A stretch of DNA of 64,000 bases from Cognatiluteimonas lumbrici (GTDB lineage: Bacteria; Pseudomonadota; Gammaproteobacteria; Xanthomonadales; Xanthomonadaceae), in the NCBI RefSeq assembly GCF_006476065.1, contig NZ_ML636798.1:62001-126000 (forward strand), read 5' to 3'. The notes under the pieces are model-generated. The model did not search any database. It was given only the letters and a program-made list of their open reading frames with translations, and was not told the origin of the DNA. Position numbers and translations under genes: made by a program. Positions 48,205 through 57,163 of the stretch are shown piece after piece (position 1 is the stretch's first letter; every line of letters begins with the position of its first letter).

Positions 48205-48971
48205 GCGGTCGGTTCGTCCTGTCGGCCAGCTACCTGTGCTCCGGTCAGGCCGAAGCGGCGTTCGCGGCTGGCGTAGTCGTCCAGCGCGCGCTGCAGTGTC
48301 GCCGCATCCAGCGCCGGCCACAACGTTTCGGTGAACCACAGCTCGGTGTAGGCCAGCTGCCAGAGCAGGAAATTGCTCACCCGGTGGTCGCCGCCGGTGC
48401 GGATGAAGAGGTCGGGCGGCGGCAGGTCGGCCAGCGCCACCCGGGTGCCGAACAGGGCCTCGTCCACCTGCTCCGGGCGCAGCCGGCCGGCGGCGACGTC
48501 CTCGGCCAGCGAGCGCGCCGCGGCGGCGATGTCCTGGCGGCCGCCATAGCTGGCCGCGATGTTCAGCGCCAGCCGGTCGTTGCCGGCGGTCAGCGCCTCG
48601 GCCTCGCGCATGCGCGCGCGGATCCCGTCCGGGAAGCGTTCGCGGTCGCCGATGAAGCGCACCCGCACCCCGCGCCGGTGCAGTTCCGATACTTCGCGCT
48701 CGAGCGCGTTGAGGAACAGCTTCATCAACGCCCCGACCTCGTCCTCGGGGCGGCCCCAGTTCTCGCTCGAGAACGCGAACAGGGTCAGCGCGCCGATGCC
48801 CTTGTCGAGGCAGAAGTCGATGCACAGGTTGACCGCGCGCGCGCCGGCGCGGTGGCCGATGGCGCGCGGGCGGTGGCGCTGCTGGGCCCAGCGGCCGTTG
48901 CCGTCCATGATCACCGCCAGGTGGCGGGGAACGCGGGGCGCGGCCGGCGGCGGCGTGGGCGGAGCGGTCAT
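48201..48971 (-). CDS. uppS: Undecaprenyl diphosphate synthase
   Basis: 256 residues, cis-prenyltransferase producing the C55 lipid carrier for peptidoglycan and O-antigen. Motifs: [16 protein letters not shown] (catalytic Asp), [31 protein letters not shown], and [20 protein letters not shown] followed by [13 protein letters not shown]. Short Pro/Ala-rich N terminus ([16 protein letters not shown]). 13 bp downstream of frr. Confidence 0.97.
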   Translation of the reverse strand: MTAPPTPPPAAPRVPRHLAVIMDGNGRWAQQRHRPRAIGHRAGARAVNLCIDFCLDKGIGALTLFAFSSENWGRPEDEVGALMKLFLNALEREVSELHRRGVRVRFIGDRERFPDGIRARMREAEALTAGNDRLALNIAASYGGRQDIAAAARSLAEDVAAGRLRPEQVDEALFGTRVALADLPPPDLFIRTGGDHRVSNFLLWQLAYTELWFTETLWPALDAATLQRALDDYASRERRFGLTGAQVAGRQDEPTA

Positions 48972-48984
48972 GCAGGCGGCCGGG

Positions 48985-49548
48985 TCAGACCGCCATCAAC
49001 TCCTGTTCCTTCGCCTTCACCACCTCGTCCACGTCCTTGATCGCCTTGTCGGTCATCTTCTGGACCTCGGTCTCGCTGCGCGAGGCCTCGTCCTCGGACA
49101 CCTGCTTCTCCTTCAGCAGTTCCTTGACCTGCTGGTTGGCGTCGCGGCGGATGTTGCGGATGGCGACCTTGGCGTCCTCGCCCTGGGCGTGCACGACCTT
49201 GGTCAGCTCGCGGCGGCGTTCCTCGGTCAGCGCGGGCAGGTTGAGGCGGATCACGGTGCCGGCGGTGTTCGGGGTTAGGCCGAGGTCGGAGCCGAGGATC
49301 GCCTTCTCCACCGCGCTTACGATCTGCTTCTCGTACGGGGTGATGGTCAGCGAGCGCGCGTCGGACACGGCCACGCTGGCGACCTGCGACAGCGGCACGT
49401 CGGAGCCGTAGTAATTCACCTTGATGTGTTCGACCAGCGCGGTCGAGGCGCGCCCGGTGCGGACCTTGACCAGGTCGTGGCGGAGGGCGTCGATGCTCTT
49501 GGCCATGCGCGCCTGCGCGTCCTTGTGGATGGTGTCGATCATGGGCAT
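48985..49548 (-). CDS. frr: Ribosome recycling factor
   Basis: 187 residues. With EF-G splits post-termination ribosomes. Family features: KSIDALRHDLVKVRTGRAST, NYYGSDVPLSQVASVAVSDA, TVIRLNLPALTEERRRELTK and the conserved KVAIRNIRRDANQQVKELLK. Start at 49548 (MPMID) or the ATG two codons later; GGAA sequences precede both. pyrH, its usual direct neighbour, is separated from it by a cation transporter gene. Confidence 0.96.
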   Translation of the reverse strand: MPMIDTIHKDAQARMAKSIDALRHDLVKVRTGRASTALVEHIKVNYYGSDVPLSQVASVAVSDARSLTITPYEKQIVSAVEKAILGSDLGLTPNTAGTVIRLNLPALTEERRRELTKVVHAQGEDAKVAIRNIRRDANQQVKELLKEKQVSEDEASRSETEVQKMTDKAIKDVDEVVKAKEQELMAV

Positions 49549-49583
49549 TCCGGTTCCGGAGGTCAGCCCCGGGAGTATAGCCG

Positions 49584-50486
49584 TCAGTGCCCGTGCGGGG
49601 CGCGGTCGTCGCGGTCGTGCAGGCAGGCGCCGCCGAACTCCACCTGCAGCGTGGGGTGGTTGATGCCGAAACGCGCGTCCAGCTCGCGGTGGACGTGGTC
49701 CAGGAACGCGTCGTGGCCGTCGCTGCCGGTGCGCACCAGGTGTGCGGTCATCGCGATCTCGCCCGCGCCCAGCGACCAGATGTGCACGTGGTGCACCGCG
49801 CTGACGCCGGGCTGCGCCTGCAGCCACGCGCGCACGCCTGCCTGGTCGAGCGCCGCCGGCACCGCGTCCATGGCCGCGTTGAAGGCGTCGCGCAGCAGCC
49901 CGAACGCGCTAAGCGCGACCACCGCACCGACCAGCAGCCCGGTGGCCGGGTCCAGCCACTCCCAGCCCAGCCAGAGCATGCCCAGGCCGGCCAGCACCGC
50001 GGCCAGCGAGACCCCGGCATCCGCGATCAGGTGCAGGTAGGCGCCGCGCCGGTTGAGGTCGCGGCCGTGGCCGCCGCGCATCAGCCAGGCGCCGCCGAGG
50101 TTGACGAGGATGCCGATCGCGGCCACCACCACGACCGGCATCGCCGGGATCTGCGGTGGCGCGCCGAGCCGGCGCACCGCCTCCCACGACAGCGCGCCGG
50201 CGAAGGCGACCAGCAGCACCGCGTTGGCGAGCGGAGAGAGCAGGGTGGCCCGGCGCCAGCCGTAGGTGTGGCGTTCGGTCGGCGCGCGCCGCGCCAGCAC
50301 CGCCGCGCCCCAGGCCAGCCCGAGCCCGAGCACGTCGCCGAGGTTGTGCAGCGCGTCCGAGAGCAGCGCCAGCGAATCGGTGGCGAAGCCGTAGCCGGCT
50401 TCCACCACGGTGTAGGCCAGGTTGGCCAGGGTCACGATCGCGAACGCGCGCGTCCCCGAGCCGTGGAAATGGTCGTGCCCGTGCAC
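49584..50486 (-). CDS. Cation diffusion facilitator (zinc/divalent metal exporter)
   Basis: 300 residues, six membrane helices. His-rich N terminus (HGHDHFHGSGT). Transport-site residues are visible in helix 2 (LALLSDALHNLGDVLGLG, with His and Asp) and helix 5 (AYLHLIADAGVSLAAVLAGL), as in CzcD/ZitB proton/Zn antiporters. A C-terminal cytoplasmic domain with AVHHVHIWSLGAGEIAMTAH and a His/Asp-rich tail (CLHDRDDRAPHGH) follows. GTG at 50486 is set by AGGAGGT five bases upstream. Its Shine-Dalgarno adjoins the REP-like hairpin placed after pyrH. The gene is an addition to the otherwise conserved pyrH-frr pair. Confidence 0.9.
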   Translation of the reverse strand: MHGHDHFHGSGTRAFAIVTLANLAYTVVEAGYGFATDSLALLSDALHNLGDVLGLGLAWGAAVLARRAPTERHTYGWRRATLLSPLANAVLLVAFAGALSWEAVRRLGAPPQIPAMPVVVVAAIGILVNLGGAWLMRGGHGRDLNRRGAYLHLIADAGVSLAAVLAGLGMLWLGWEWLDPATGLLVGAVVALSAFGLLRDAFNAAMDAVPAALDQAGVRAWLQAQPGVSAVHHVHIWSLGAGEIAMTAHLVRTGSDGHDAFLDHVHRELDARFGINHPTLQVEFGGACLHDRDDRAPHGH

Positions 50487-50497
50487 CCGCAACCTCC

Positions 50498-50523
50498 TGT
50501 AGGAGCGGCGCTCGCGCCGCGAT
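50498..50523 (+). repeat. REP-like hairpin, copy B, between pyrH and the CDF gene
   Basis: Begins TGTAGGAGCGGCGCTCGCGC and ends CCGCGAT. Differs from copy A (31830-31856, opposite orientation) by one base in the loop. The last base is shared with the pyrH stop codon, and the other side provides the CAGGAGG Shine-Dalgarno of the CDF gene. Confidence 0.7.
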
Positions 50524-51251
50524 CAGGCGGACCCGCGTCCCTGCACCAGCGTGCCGATGTCCTCGCCGCGCAGGATCTTCAGCAGCGTCCCGGGCTGCGA
50601 CATGTCGAACACCCGCAGCGGCAGCTCGCTGTCGCGCGCGAGCGCGAACGCGGCGGTGTCCATCACCTGCAGGTCGCGCGCGATGACCTCGTCGTAGCCG
50701 AGCCGGTCGTAGCGCTTCGCGTCGGGGTGCTTGGCCGGGTCCTTGTCGTACACCCCGTCCACCTTGGTCGCCTTCAGCAGCAGGTCGGCACCGATCTCGA
50801 TCGCGCGCAGGGCGGCGCCGGAGTCGGTGGTGAAGAACGGATTGCCGGTGCCGGCGGCGAAGATCACCAGCCGGCCCTTCTCGAGGTGGCGGATCGCGCG
50901 GCGGCGGATGTAGTCCTCGCACACGTCGTTGATCTTGATCGCGCTCATCACCCGGGCCTTGCCGCCGAGCTTCTCCAGCGCGTCCTGCATCGCCAGCGCG
51001 TTGATCACCGTGGCCAGCATGCCCATCTGGTCGCCGGTGACCCGGTCCATGCCGCCGGCGGCGAGCCCGGCGCCGCGGAAGATGTTGCCGCCGCCGATCA
51101 CCAGCGCGATCTCGGCCCCGGCCTCGCGCGCTTCCATCACCTCGCGCGCCAGCCGGCCGATCACCTTGGGGTCGATGCCGTAGTCCTCGTCGCCCATCAG
51201 CGCCTCGCCGGACAGCTTGAGCAGGACGCGGCGATAGGCGAGTTGCGACAT
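50523..51251 (-). CDS. pyrH: UMP kinase
   Basis: 242 residues. Bacterial UMP kinase of the amino acid kinase family; makes UDP, allosterically controlled by GTP and UTP. Motifs: [76 protein letters not shown] and [20 protein letters not shown]. In relatives it follows tsf; here a 7.4-kb efflux locus separates the two, so pyrH-CDF-frr probably needs a promoter in 51252-51305 or readthrough from the LysR gene. Confidence 0.97.
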   Translation of the reverse strand: MSQLAYRRVLLKLSGEALMGDEDYGIDPKVIGRLAREVMEAREAGAEIALVIGGGNIFRGAGLAAGGMDRVTGDQMGMLATVINALAMQDALEKLGGKARVMSAIKINDVCEDYIRRRAIRHLEKGRLVIFAAGTGNPFFTTDSGAALRAIEIGADLLLKATKVDGVYDKDPAKHPDAKRYDRLGYDEVIARDLQVMDTAAFALARDSELPLRVFDMSQPGTLLKILRGEDIGTLVQGRGSA

Positions 51252-51305
51252 GGGGTGGCTCCGGCGGCGGGCGAGGGCGTCGCCGGATTCTAGCCGATGC
51301 CCCCG

Positions 51306-52370
51306 TCAGGCCGCCTCGACTTCGGCCGCCTCTTCCTCGCCGGCCCCGGCTTCCGCCGCGGCGAGGGCACGGCGGGTGACCTCGCGTGCCATGTCGTGGC
51401 CGCGTGCCTTCTCGACGATGGTGAGCGACTTGTGGCAGGCGACGCTGTCCGGGCACGCCGCGCGCACGTAGTCGGCCTCGAAGCGCAACCGCTCGACCAG
51501 GAAGTCCACGAAGGCGCGGATCTTGGGCGATTGCGCCAGGCCGCGCGGGAACAGCGCGTTGAAGTCCAGCACCGGGCCGGTCCAGGCCGGAAGCACGCGG
51601 CGCACCAGGTTGCGCTCGACCCAGGGCTTGGCGCTGATCTCGCTGAACAGCATCAGCCCCTCGCCGTGCAGCAGCGGCTCGGTGAGCGCGGTCGGATCGT
51701 TGGCCACCACCACCGGATCCACGCGGAATTCCTGTTCGCGCTCGCCATCGTGCAGCGGCCAGTAGTAGTTGCCGTTGCGGCGGAACTTGGGGAAGGCGAG
51801 GGTGCGGTGCTGGAGCAGTTCGTCCGGGTGCCGTGGCTCGCCGTGGCGCGCGATGTACTCGGTGCTGGCGAAGACCTGGCTGCGGAACTGGCCGAGGCGG
51901 CGCGCGACCAGGTTGGAGTCCTCCAGCGGCCCGATCCGCAGCGCGATATCGATCTCCTTGTCGATCAGGTCGAGCGTCTCGTTGGTGAGGATCATCTCGA
52001 CCCGCACGTCCGGGTTGCGCTGGCGGAATTCGGCCAGCAGCGGCGCGATCCAGATCACGCCGGCGCTGTAGGGCGCGGTGAAGCGCAACCAGCCGCGCGG
52101 TCCGCCCTGCAGCTGGCTGACCGCGCTCTCGGCCTCGTCCAGGTCGCGGGCGATGCGCTGGCAGTGCTCGTAGTAGATGTTGCCGGCCTCGGTGAGCCCG
52201 AGCTTGCGGGTGGTGCGGTGGAGGAGCTGCGCCCCGAGCCGGGCCTCCAGTTCCTGCACCTTGCGGCTGACCGTGGTCTTGGGCAGCCGGAGCGCGCGGG
52301 CGGCGCCGACGAAACTGCCCAGTTCCACCACCTTGACGAACACGAGGGTGTCGTTGAGATCGCGGGCCAT
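51306..52370 (-). CDS. LysR-family transcriptional regulator of the adjacent RND pump
   Basis: 354 residues, longer than the usual 300. N-terminal winged helix-turn-helix (TLVFVKVVELGSFVGAARAL, RLPKTTVSRKVQELEARLGA), then the effector-binding domain with LRFTAPYSAGVIWIAPLLAE and NETLDLIDKEIDIALRIGPL (CrgA/DsdC-like subtype). About 50 extra C-terminal residues (ACPDSVACHKSLTIVEKARG, then Ala/Glu-rich) are atypical. TGGAGG five bases before the ATG supports the start. Divergent from the efflux genes, as is usual for a LysR controlling its neighbour. Candidate operators lie in 52398-52426. Confidence 0.9.
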   Translation of the reverse strand: MARDLNDTLVFVKVVELGSFVGAARALRLPKTTVSRKVQELEARLGAQLLHRTTRKLGLTEAGNIYYEHCQRIARDLDEAESAVSQLQGGPRGWLRFTAPYSAGVIWIAPLLAEFRQRNPDVRVEMILTNETLDLIDKEIDIALRIGPLEDSNLVARRLGQFRSQVFASTEYIARHGEPRHPDELLQHRTLAFPKFRRNGNYYWPLHDGEREQEFRVDPVVVANDPTALTEPLLHGEGLMLFSEISAKPWVERNLVRRVLPAWTGPVLDFNALFPRGLAQSPKIRAFVDFLVERLRFEADYVRAACPDSVACHKSLTIVEKARGHDMAREVTRRALAAAEAGAGEEEAAEVEAA

Positions 52371-52397
52371 GTGGGCCTCCAGAGGGGTGGCGGGCCG

Positions 52398-52426
52398 ATT
52401 GACCCGTTGCCGGGACAATTATTCCC
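52398..52426. promoter_or_regulatory. Candidate LysR operator region between the regulator and efflux genes
   Basis: ATTG (52398-52401), 14 bases, then CAAT (52416-52419) form an interrupted palindrome, and GGGA (52412-52415) pairs with TCCC (52423-52426). CGGGACAAT occurs here (52411-52419) and again at 52730-52738 just before the adaptor gene. Spacing differs from the usual T-N11-A, so this is tentative. Confidence 0.35.
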
Positions 52427-52495
52427 CGTTTTGCCGGCTAATCAAGTGCCGCCGTGGGGCCTAGGCTCTCTCCCGTCGCATCACGGGAAGGTCCC

Positions 52496-52762
52496 ATGTC
52501 CATCCGTCGCCTCGCCATCCTGAGTTCCATTCCGGCCCTGCTGCTCGGCGGTTTCGTCCTGGCCTGGCTGGCATTCATCGCCCTGGGAGCCGCATCGGCA
52601 GTGGGTTCCGTCGAGGGCGCGCTGATGGCCTGGACGCTGGCGTTCGTGGTCGGCGTGCCGCTGGCGCTGCCGCTGCTGGCCCTCGCGCGATTCGCACTGT
52701 TCCGTATTCGGGAGAAAAAGTCCCGCCATCGGGACAATCCCTCCCCCCATCGAGGTGCCCCC
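52496..52762 (+). CDS. In-frame two-helix membrane extension or separate small ORF ahead of the RND adaptor
   Basis: From an ATG at 52496, preceded by GGAAGG, the frame encodes two strongly hydrophobic segments (LAILSSIPALLLGGFVLAWL and WTLAFVVGVPLALPLLALAR) and a basic stretch (FRIREKKSRHR). Codon third positions are GC-rich through about 52700. The frame runs without a stop into the lipoprotein adaptor at 52763. Either a 494-residue fusion is made, or the adaptor starts separately at its own ribosome binding site and this is a remnant or a small protein whose stop was lost. No family recognised. Confidence 0.35.
52709..52738 (+). promoter_or_regulatory. Inverted-repeat cluster before the RND adaptor gene
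   Basis: CGGGA (52709-52713), TCCCG (52721-52725) and CGGGA (52730-52734) make two overlapping palindromic pairs; the last runs into the second copy of CGGGACAAT. Position 25-55 bp before the adaptor ATG would suit an operator or an attenuating hairpin. Confidence 0.3.
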
Positions 52763-53980
52763 ATGACCCACCGCAAGCTCCCCGCCGCCGGCAGGGCGGC
52801 CTCCCGTTCCGGCAGCGGCGCGCGCTGGCTGCTGGCCTCTGCCGCGTTGCCGCTGGCGCTCGCCGTCGCCGGCTGCGACAGCCGCGCCCAGGACGCGTCG
52901 GCCATGCCGCCGCCGCCCGCGGTCAGCGTCGCCACCGTGCTCAGCAAGCCCGTGCACCAGTGGGACACCTTCAACGGCCGCGTGAGCGCCGTCGAAAGCG
53001 TCGAACTACGCCCGCGCGTGAGCGGCTACGTCCAGCGCGTCGCCTTCGACGAAGGCCAGGAAGTGAAGGAGGGCGACCTGCTGTTCGTGATCGACCAGCG
53101 TCCGTACCGCGCCGCGCTCGACCGCGCGCTGGCGCAGCTGCAGCGCGCGCGTGCCGAAGCCGGGCTCGCGCGGGCCCAGGACGCGCGCGCCCGGACCCTG
53201 ATCGAGGCGCAGGCCATCTCGCGCGAGGAATTCGAGGCGCGCAAGGCGGCCAGCGCCCAGGGCGAGGCGGGCGTGCGCGCCGCCGAGGCCGCGGTCGCCG
53301 CGGCACGGCTCGACCTGCAGTTCACCGAGGTCCGCGCGCCGATCGACGGCCGCATCGGCCGCGCCATGGTCACCGAGGGCAACCTCGCCCAGGCCGACCA
53401 GACCCTGTTGACCACCCTGGTGTCGCAGGACCCGATGTACGTGTACTTCGAGAGCGACGAGCAGACCTACCTGCGCTATGCCGAACTGGCGCGCAAGGGC
53501 GAGCGCTCGCGCTCCAGCAACCCGGTGCGGGTCGGCCTGGCCAACGAGGACGGCTTCCCGCACGAGGGCACGGTGGACTTCGTCGACAACCAGGTCGATC
53601 CGACCACCGGCACCATCCGCGCGCGCGCGGTGCTGCCGAACCCGGACCGCGTGTTCACCCCCGGCCTGTTCGCGCGCGTGCAGGTGCAGGGCAGCGGCCG
53701 CTTCGAGGCGATGCTGATCGACGACAAGGCCGTGCTCACCGACCAGGACCGCAAGTACGTCTACGTGCTCGGCGCCGACGACAAGGCGGTGCGCAAGGAC
53801 GTCGTGCTCGGCCGGATGATCGACGGACTGCGCGTGGTCGAGTCCGGCCTGGCCGCCGACGACAAGGTGATCGTGCACGGCGTGCAGAAGGTGTTCATGC
53901 CGGGCATGCCGGTCACGCCGCAGGTCATCGCCATGGGCGCGCCCGCGCCGTCGCCCGCGCAAGCGGTCGCGATGCAGTAG
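52763..53980 (+). CDS. RND efflux periplasmic adaptor (membrane fusion lipoprotein)
   Basis: 405 residues from the ATG at 52763 (GAGGTG six bases upstream). Lipoprotein signal peptide with a lipobox LAVAGC placing the lipidated Cys at about residue 38. Mature part: NGRVSAVESVELRPRVSGYV (lipoyl/barrel-sandwich half), an alpha hairpin (about 120-190), VRAPIDGRIGRAMVTEGNLA, YVYFESDEQTYLRYAEL and VDFVDNQVDPTTGTIRARAV, closely matching MexE/OqxA-type adaptors. It links the inner-membrane pump with the outer-membrane channel. First gene of the adaptor-pump-channel operon. The frame is open upstream (see the extension entry). Confidence 0.92.
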   Translation: MTHRKLPAAGRAASRSGSGARWLLASAALPLALAVAGCDSRAQDASAMPPPPAVSVATVLSKPVHQWDTFNGRVSAVESVELRPRVSGYVQRVAFDEGQEVKEGDLLFVIDQRPYRAALDRALAQLQRARAEAGLARAQDARARTLIEAQAISREEFEARKAASAQGEAGVRAAEAAVAAARLDLQFTEVRAPIDGRIGRAMVTEGNLAQADQTLLTTLVSQDPMYVYFESDEQTYLRYAELARKGERSRSSNPVRVGLANEDGFPHEGTVDFVDNQVDPTTGTIRARAVLPNPDRVFTPGLFARVQVQGSGRFEAMLIDDKAVLTDQDRKYVYVLGADDKAVRKDVVLGRMIDGLRVVESGLAADDKVIVHGVQKVFMPGMPVTPQVIAMGAPAPSPAQAVAMQ

Positions 53981-54001
53981 CCAGCAGCAAGGAGCGACAT
54001 C

Positions 54002-57000
54002 ATGGACTTCTCCAGGTTCTTCATCGACCGGCCGATCTTCGCCGCGGTGCTGTCGATCGTGATCTTCGCCGCAGGGCTGGTCTCGATCCCGCTGCTGCCG
54101 ATCGGCGAGTACCCCGAGGTGGTGCCGCCGTCGGTGGTGGTCACCGCCGTGTACCCGGGCGCCAACCCCAAGGTGATCGCCGAAACCGTGGCCACGCCGT
54201 TGGAGGAGGCGATCAACGGCGTCGAGGACATGATGTACACCAAGTCCGTCGCCGGTTCCGACGGCGTGCTGCGGATGACGGTGACCTTCCGTCCCGGCAC
54301 CGACGCCGACGACGCCACGGTGCGGGTGCAGAACCGCGTCAGCCAGGCGCTGGCGCGGCTGCCGGAGGACGTCCGCCGCCAGGGCGTGACCACGCAGAAG
54401 CAGTCGCCCACCTTCCTGATGGTGGTGCACCTGACCTCGCCCGACGGCAGGTACGACACCCTGTACCTGCGCAACTACGCGCGCCTGCACGTCAAGGACG
54501 CGCTGTCGCGCATCACCGGCGTCGGCGACGCCCAGGTGTTCGGCGGCGGCGACTACGCGATGCGCGCCTGGCTGGACCCGGACAAGGTGGCGTCCCGCGG
54601 GCTGACGGCGGGCGACGTGGTGCGCGCGATGCGCGAGCAGAACGTGCAGGTCTCGGCCGGCCAGCTCGGCGCCGAGCCCATGCCCGACAGCGACTTCCTG
54701 ACCCTGATCAACGCCCGGGGCCGCCTGCACACCGAACAGGAGTTCGGCAACATCGTGCTCAAGGCCGGCGCCGACGGTGAAGTCGTGCGCCTGTCCGACG
54801 TGGCGCGTCTGGAGCTGGGCGCCGGCGACTACACCCTGCGTTCCAGGCTCGACGGCAAGAACGCCGTGGGCATCGGCATCTTCCAGGCGCCGGGCGCCAA
54901 CGCGCTCGACATCCGCGACTCCGTCATCGCGACCATGGACGGATTGTCGGAGCGGTTCCCGGAGGGCCTCGAGTACGAGGCCGTCTACGACACCACCATC
55001 TTCGTGCGCGACTCGATCAAGGCCGTGGTCACGACCCTGCTCGAGGCGGTGCTGCTGGTGGTGCTGGTGGTGATCCTGTTCCTGCAGACCTGGCGCGCCT
55101 CGATCATCCCGTTGATCGCGGTGCCGGTGTCGATCGTGGGCACCTTCGCCGCCCTGTACCTGCTGGGCTTCTCGATCAACACCCTGAGCCTGTTCGGGCT
55201 GGTGCTGGCGATCGGCATCGTGGTGGACGACGCGATCGTGGTGGTGGAGAACGTCGAACGCAACATCGAGGAAGGCCTGGCCCCGCTGGCGGCCGCCCAC
55301 CAGGCGATGCGCGAAGTCTCGGGCCCGATCATCGCGATCGCGCTGGTGCTGTGCGCGGTGTTCGTGCCGATGGCCTTCCTGTCGGGCGTGACCGGGCAGT
55401 TCTACAAGCAGTTCGCGGTCACCATCGCGATCTCGACGGTGATCTCGGCGATCAACTCGCTGACCCTGTCGCCGGCGCTGGCCGCGCGCCTGCTCAAGCC
55501 GCACGACGCCGCAAAGGATTCGCCCACGCGGCTGATCGATCGCCTGTTCGGCTGGCTGTTCGTTCCGTTCAACCGCTTCTTCAAGCGCAACTCCGCCCGC
55601 TACCAGGGAGCGGTCTCGCGGACGCTGGGCCGCAGGGGCGCAGTGTTCGTGGTCTACGCGGTGCTGCTGGCGTCCACCGGGCTGATGTTCAAGGTGGTGC
55701 CGGGCGGCTTCATCCCGACCCAGGACAAGCTGTACCTGATCGCCGGCGTGAAGATGCCGGAGGGCGCCTCGATCGCGCGCACCGACGCCATGCTGTCGCA
55801 GGTGGCCGACATCGCGATGAAGACCGAGGGCGTCGCGCATTCGATCGCCTTCCCCGGCCTGAACGCGCTGCAGTTCACCAACACGCCGAACACGGGCGTG
55901 GTGTTCCTGCCGCTGGATCCGGCCAGCGAGCGCGACCGCAGCGCGGCGGAGATCAACGCCGAGATCAACCGGAAGATCGCCGGGCTGCAGGAAGGTTTCG
56001 CGTTCTCGCTGATGCCGCCGCCGATCCTCGGCCTGGGCAACGGCAACGGCTACCAGATGTTCATCGAGGACCGCGGCAACCTGGGCTACGGCGCGCTGCA
56101 GGACGCGGTGGCGGCGATGCAGGGCGCAATCATGCAGACGCCCGGCATGGGCTTCCCGATCACCAGCTACCAGGCCAACGTGCCGCAACTGGACGCCGAG
56201 GTGGACCGGGTCAAGGCCAAGGCCCAGGGCGTGCCGTTGACCGAACTGTTCGACACGTTGCAGACCTACCTGGGCTCGGCCTACGTCAACGACTTCAACG
56301 AGTTCGGCCGCACATGGCAGGTCATCGCCCAGGCCGACGCGCGCTTCCGCGACGACGTCCAGGACATCGGCAACCTGCGCACCCGCAACGACCGTGGTGA
56401 GATGGTGCCGATCGGGTCGATGGTGACGATCCGCCAGACCTACGGCCCGGACCCGGTGCTGCGCTACAACGGCTATCCCGCCGCCGACCTGGCCGGCGAG
56501 GCCGACCCGCGCGTGCTGTCGTCGGCGCAGGCGATGGACACGCTGGCGGACCTGGCCGCCAGGGTGCTTCCCAACGGCATGACCATCGAGTGGACCGATC
56601 TCAGCTACCAGCAGTCCACCCAGGGCAACGCGGCACTGGTGGTGTTCCCCCTCGCCATCCTGCTCGTGTTCCTGGTGCTGGCAGCCCTTTACGAGAGCTG
56701 GACGCTGCCGCTGGCGGTGATCCTGATCGTGCCGATGTGCATGCTCTCGGCCCTGCTCGGGGTGTGGCTGGCCGGCGGCGACAACAACGTGTTCGTGCAG
56801 GTCGGCCTGGTGGTGCTTATGGGGCTGGCGTGCAAGAACGCGATCCTGATCGTGGAGTTCGCGCGCGAGCTCGAGCTGCAGGGCAGGGGCATCGTCGAGT
56901 CGGCGCTGGAAGCCTGCCGCCTGCGCCTGCGCCCGATCGTGATGACCTCGATCGCGTTCATCGCCGGCACGGTGCCGCTGGTGCTGTCGCACGGCGCCGG

Positions 57001-57163
57001 CGCGGAAGTGCGCTCGGCCACCGGCATCACCGTGTTCGCGGGCATGCTCGGCGTGACCGTGTTCGGCCTGTTCCTCACCCCCGTCTTCTACGTCGCGCTG
57101 CGCAAGCTGGTGACGCGCAACGCGGCGCCCGCGGGCGCTGCCACGGAGTCCGTCCATGCATGA
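54002..57163 (+). CDS. RND multidrug efflux transporter, inner-membrane pump (MexF/OqxB-like)
   Basis: 1053 residues, twelve membrane helices with two large periplasmic loops, HAE-1 family. Proton-relay residues are present: the Asp-Asp pair in AIGIVVDDAIVVVENVERN (helix 4) and the Lys in LMGLACKNAILIVEFARELE (helix 10). N-terminal MDFSRFFIDRPIFAAVLSIV and VPPSVVVTAVYPGANPKVIA are typical of the MexF/OqxB/BpeF branch, which exports chloramphenicol, quinolones and related compounds in characterised members; substrates here are inferred only. Overlaps the channel gene by 8 bp. Confidence 0.95.
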   Translation: MDFSRFFIDRPIFAAVLSIVIFAAGLVSIPLLPIGEYPEVVPPSVVVTAVYPGANPKVIAETVATPLEEAINGVEDMMYTKSVAGSDGVLRMTVTFRPGTDADDATVRVQNRVSQALARLPEDVRRQGVTTQKQSPTFLMVVHLTSPDGRYDTLYLRNYARLHVKDALSRITGVGDAQVFGGGDYAMRAWLDPDKVASRGLTAGDVVRAMREQNVQVSAGQLGAEPMPDSDFLTLINARGRLHTEQEFGNIVLKAGADGEVVRLSDVARLELGAGDYTLRSRLDGKNAVGIGIFQAPGANALDIRDSVIATMDGLSERFPEGLEYEAVYDTTIFVRDSIKAVVTTLLEAVLLVVLVVILFLQTWRASIIPLIAVPVSIVGTFAALYLLGFSINTLSLFGLVLAIGIVVDDAIVVVENVERNIEEGLAPLAAAHQAMREVSGPIIAIALVLCAVFVPMAFLSGVTGQFYKQFAVTIAISTVISAINSLTLSPALAARLLKPHDAAKDSPTRLIDRLFGWLFVPFNRFFKRNSARYQGAVSRTLGRRGAVFVVYAVLLASTGLMFKVVPGGFIPTQDKLYLIAGVKMPEGASIARTDAMLSQVADIAMKTEGVAHSIAFPGLNALQFTNTPNTGVVFLPLDPASERDRSAAEINAEINRKIAGLQEGFAFSLMPPPILGLGNGNGYQMFIEDRGNLGYGALQDAVAAMQGAIMQTPGMGFPITSYQANVPQLDAEVDRVKAKAQGVPLTELFDTLQTYLGSAYVNDFNEFGRTWQVIAQADARFRDDVQDIGNLRTRNDRGEMVPIGSMVTIRQTYGPDPVLRYNGYPAADLAGEADPRVLSSAQAMDTLADLAARVLPNGMTIEWTDLSYQQSTQGNAALVVFPLAILLVFLVLAALYESWTLPLAVILIVPMCMLSALLGVWLAGGDNNVFVQVGLVVLMGLACKNAILIVEFARELELQGRGIVESALEACRLRLRPIVMTSIAFIAGTVPLVLSHGAGAEVRSATGITVFAGMLGVTVFGLFLTPVFYVALRKLVTRNAAPAGAATESVHA

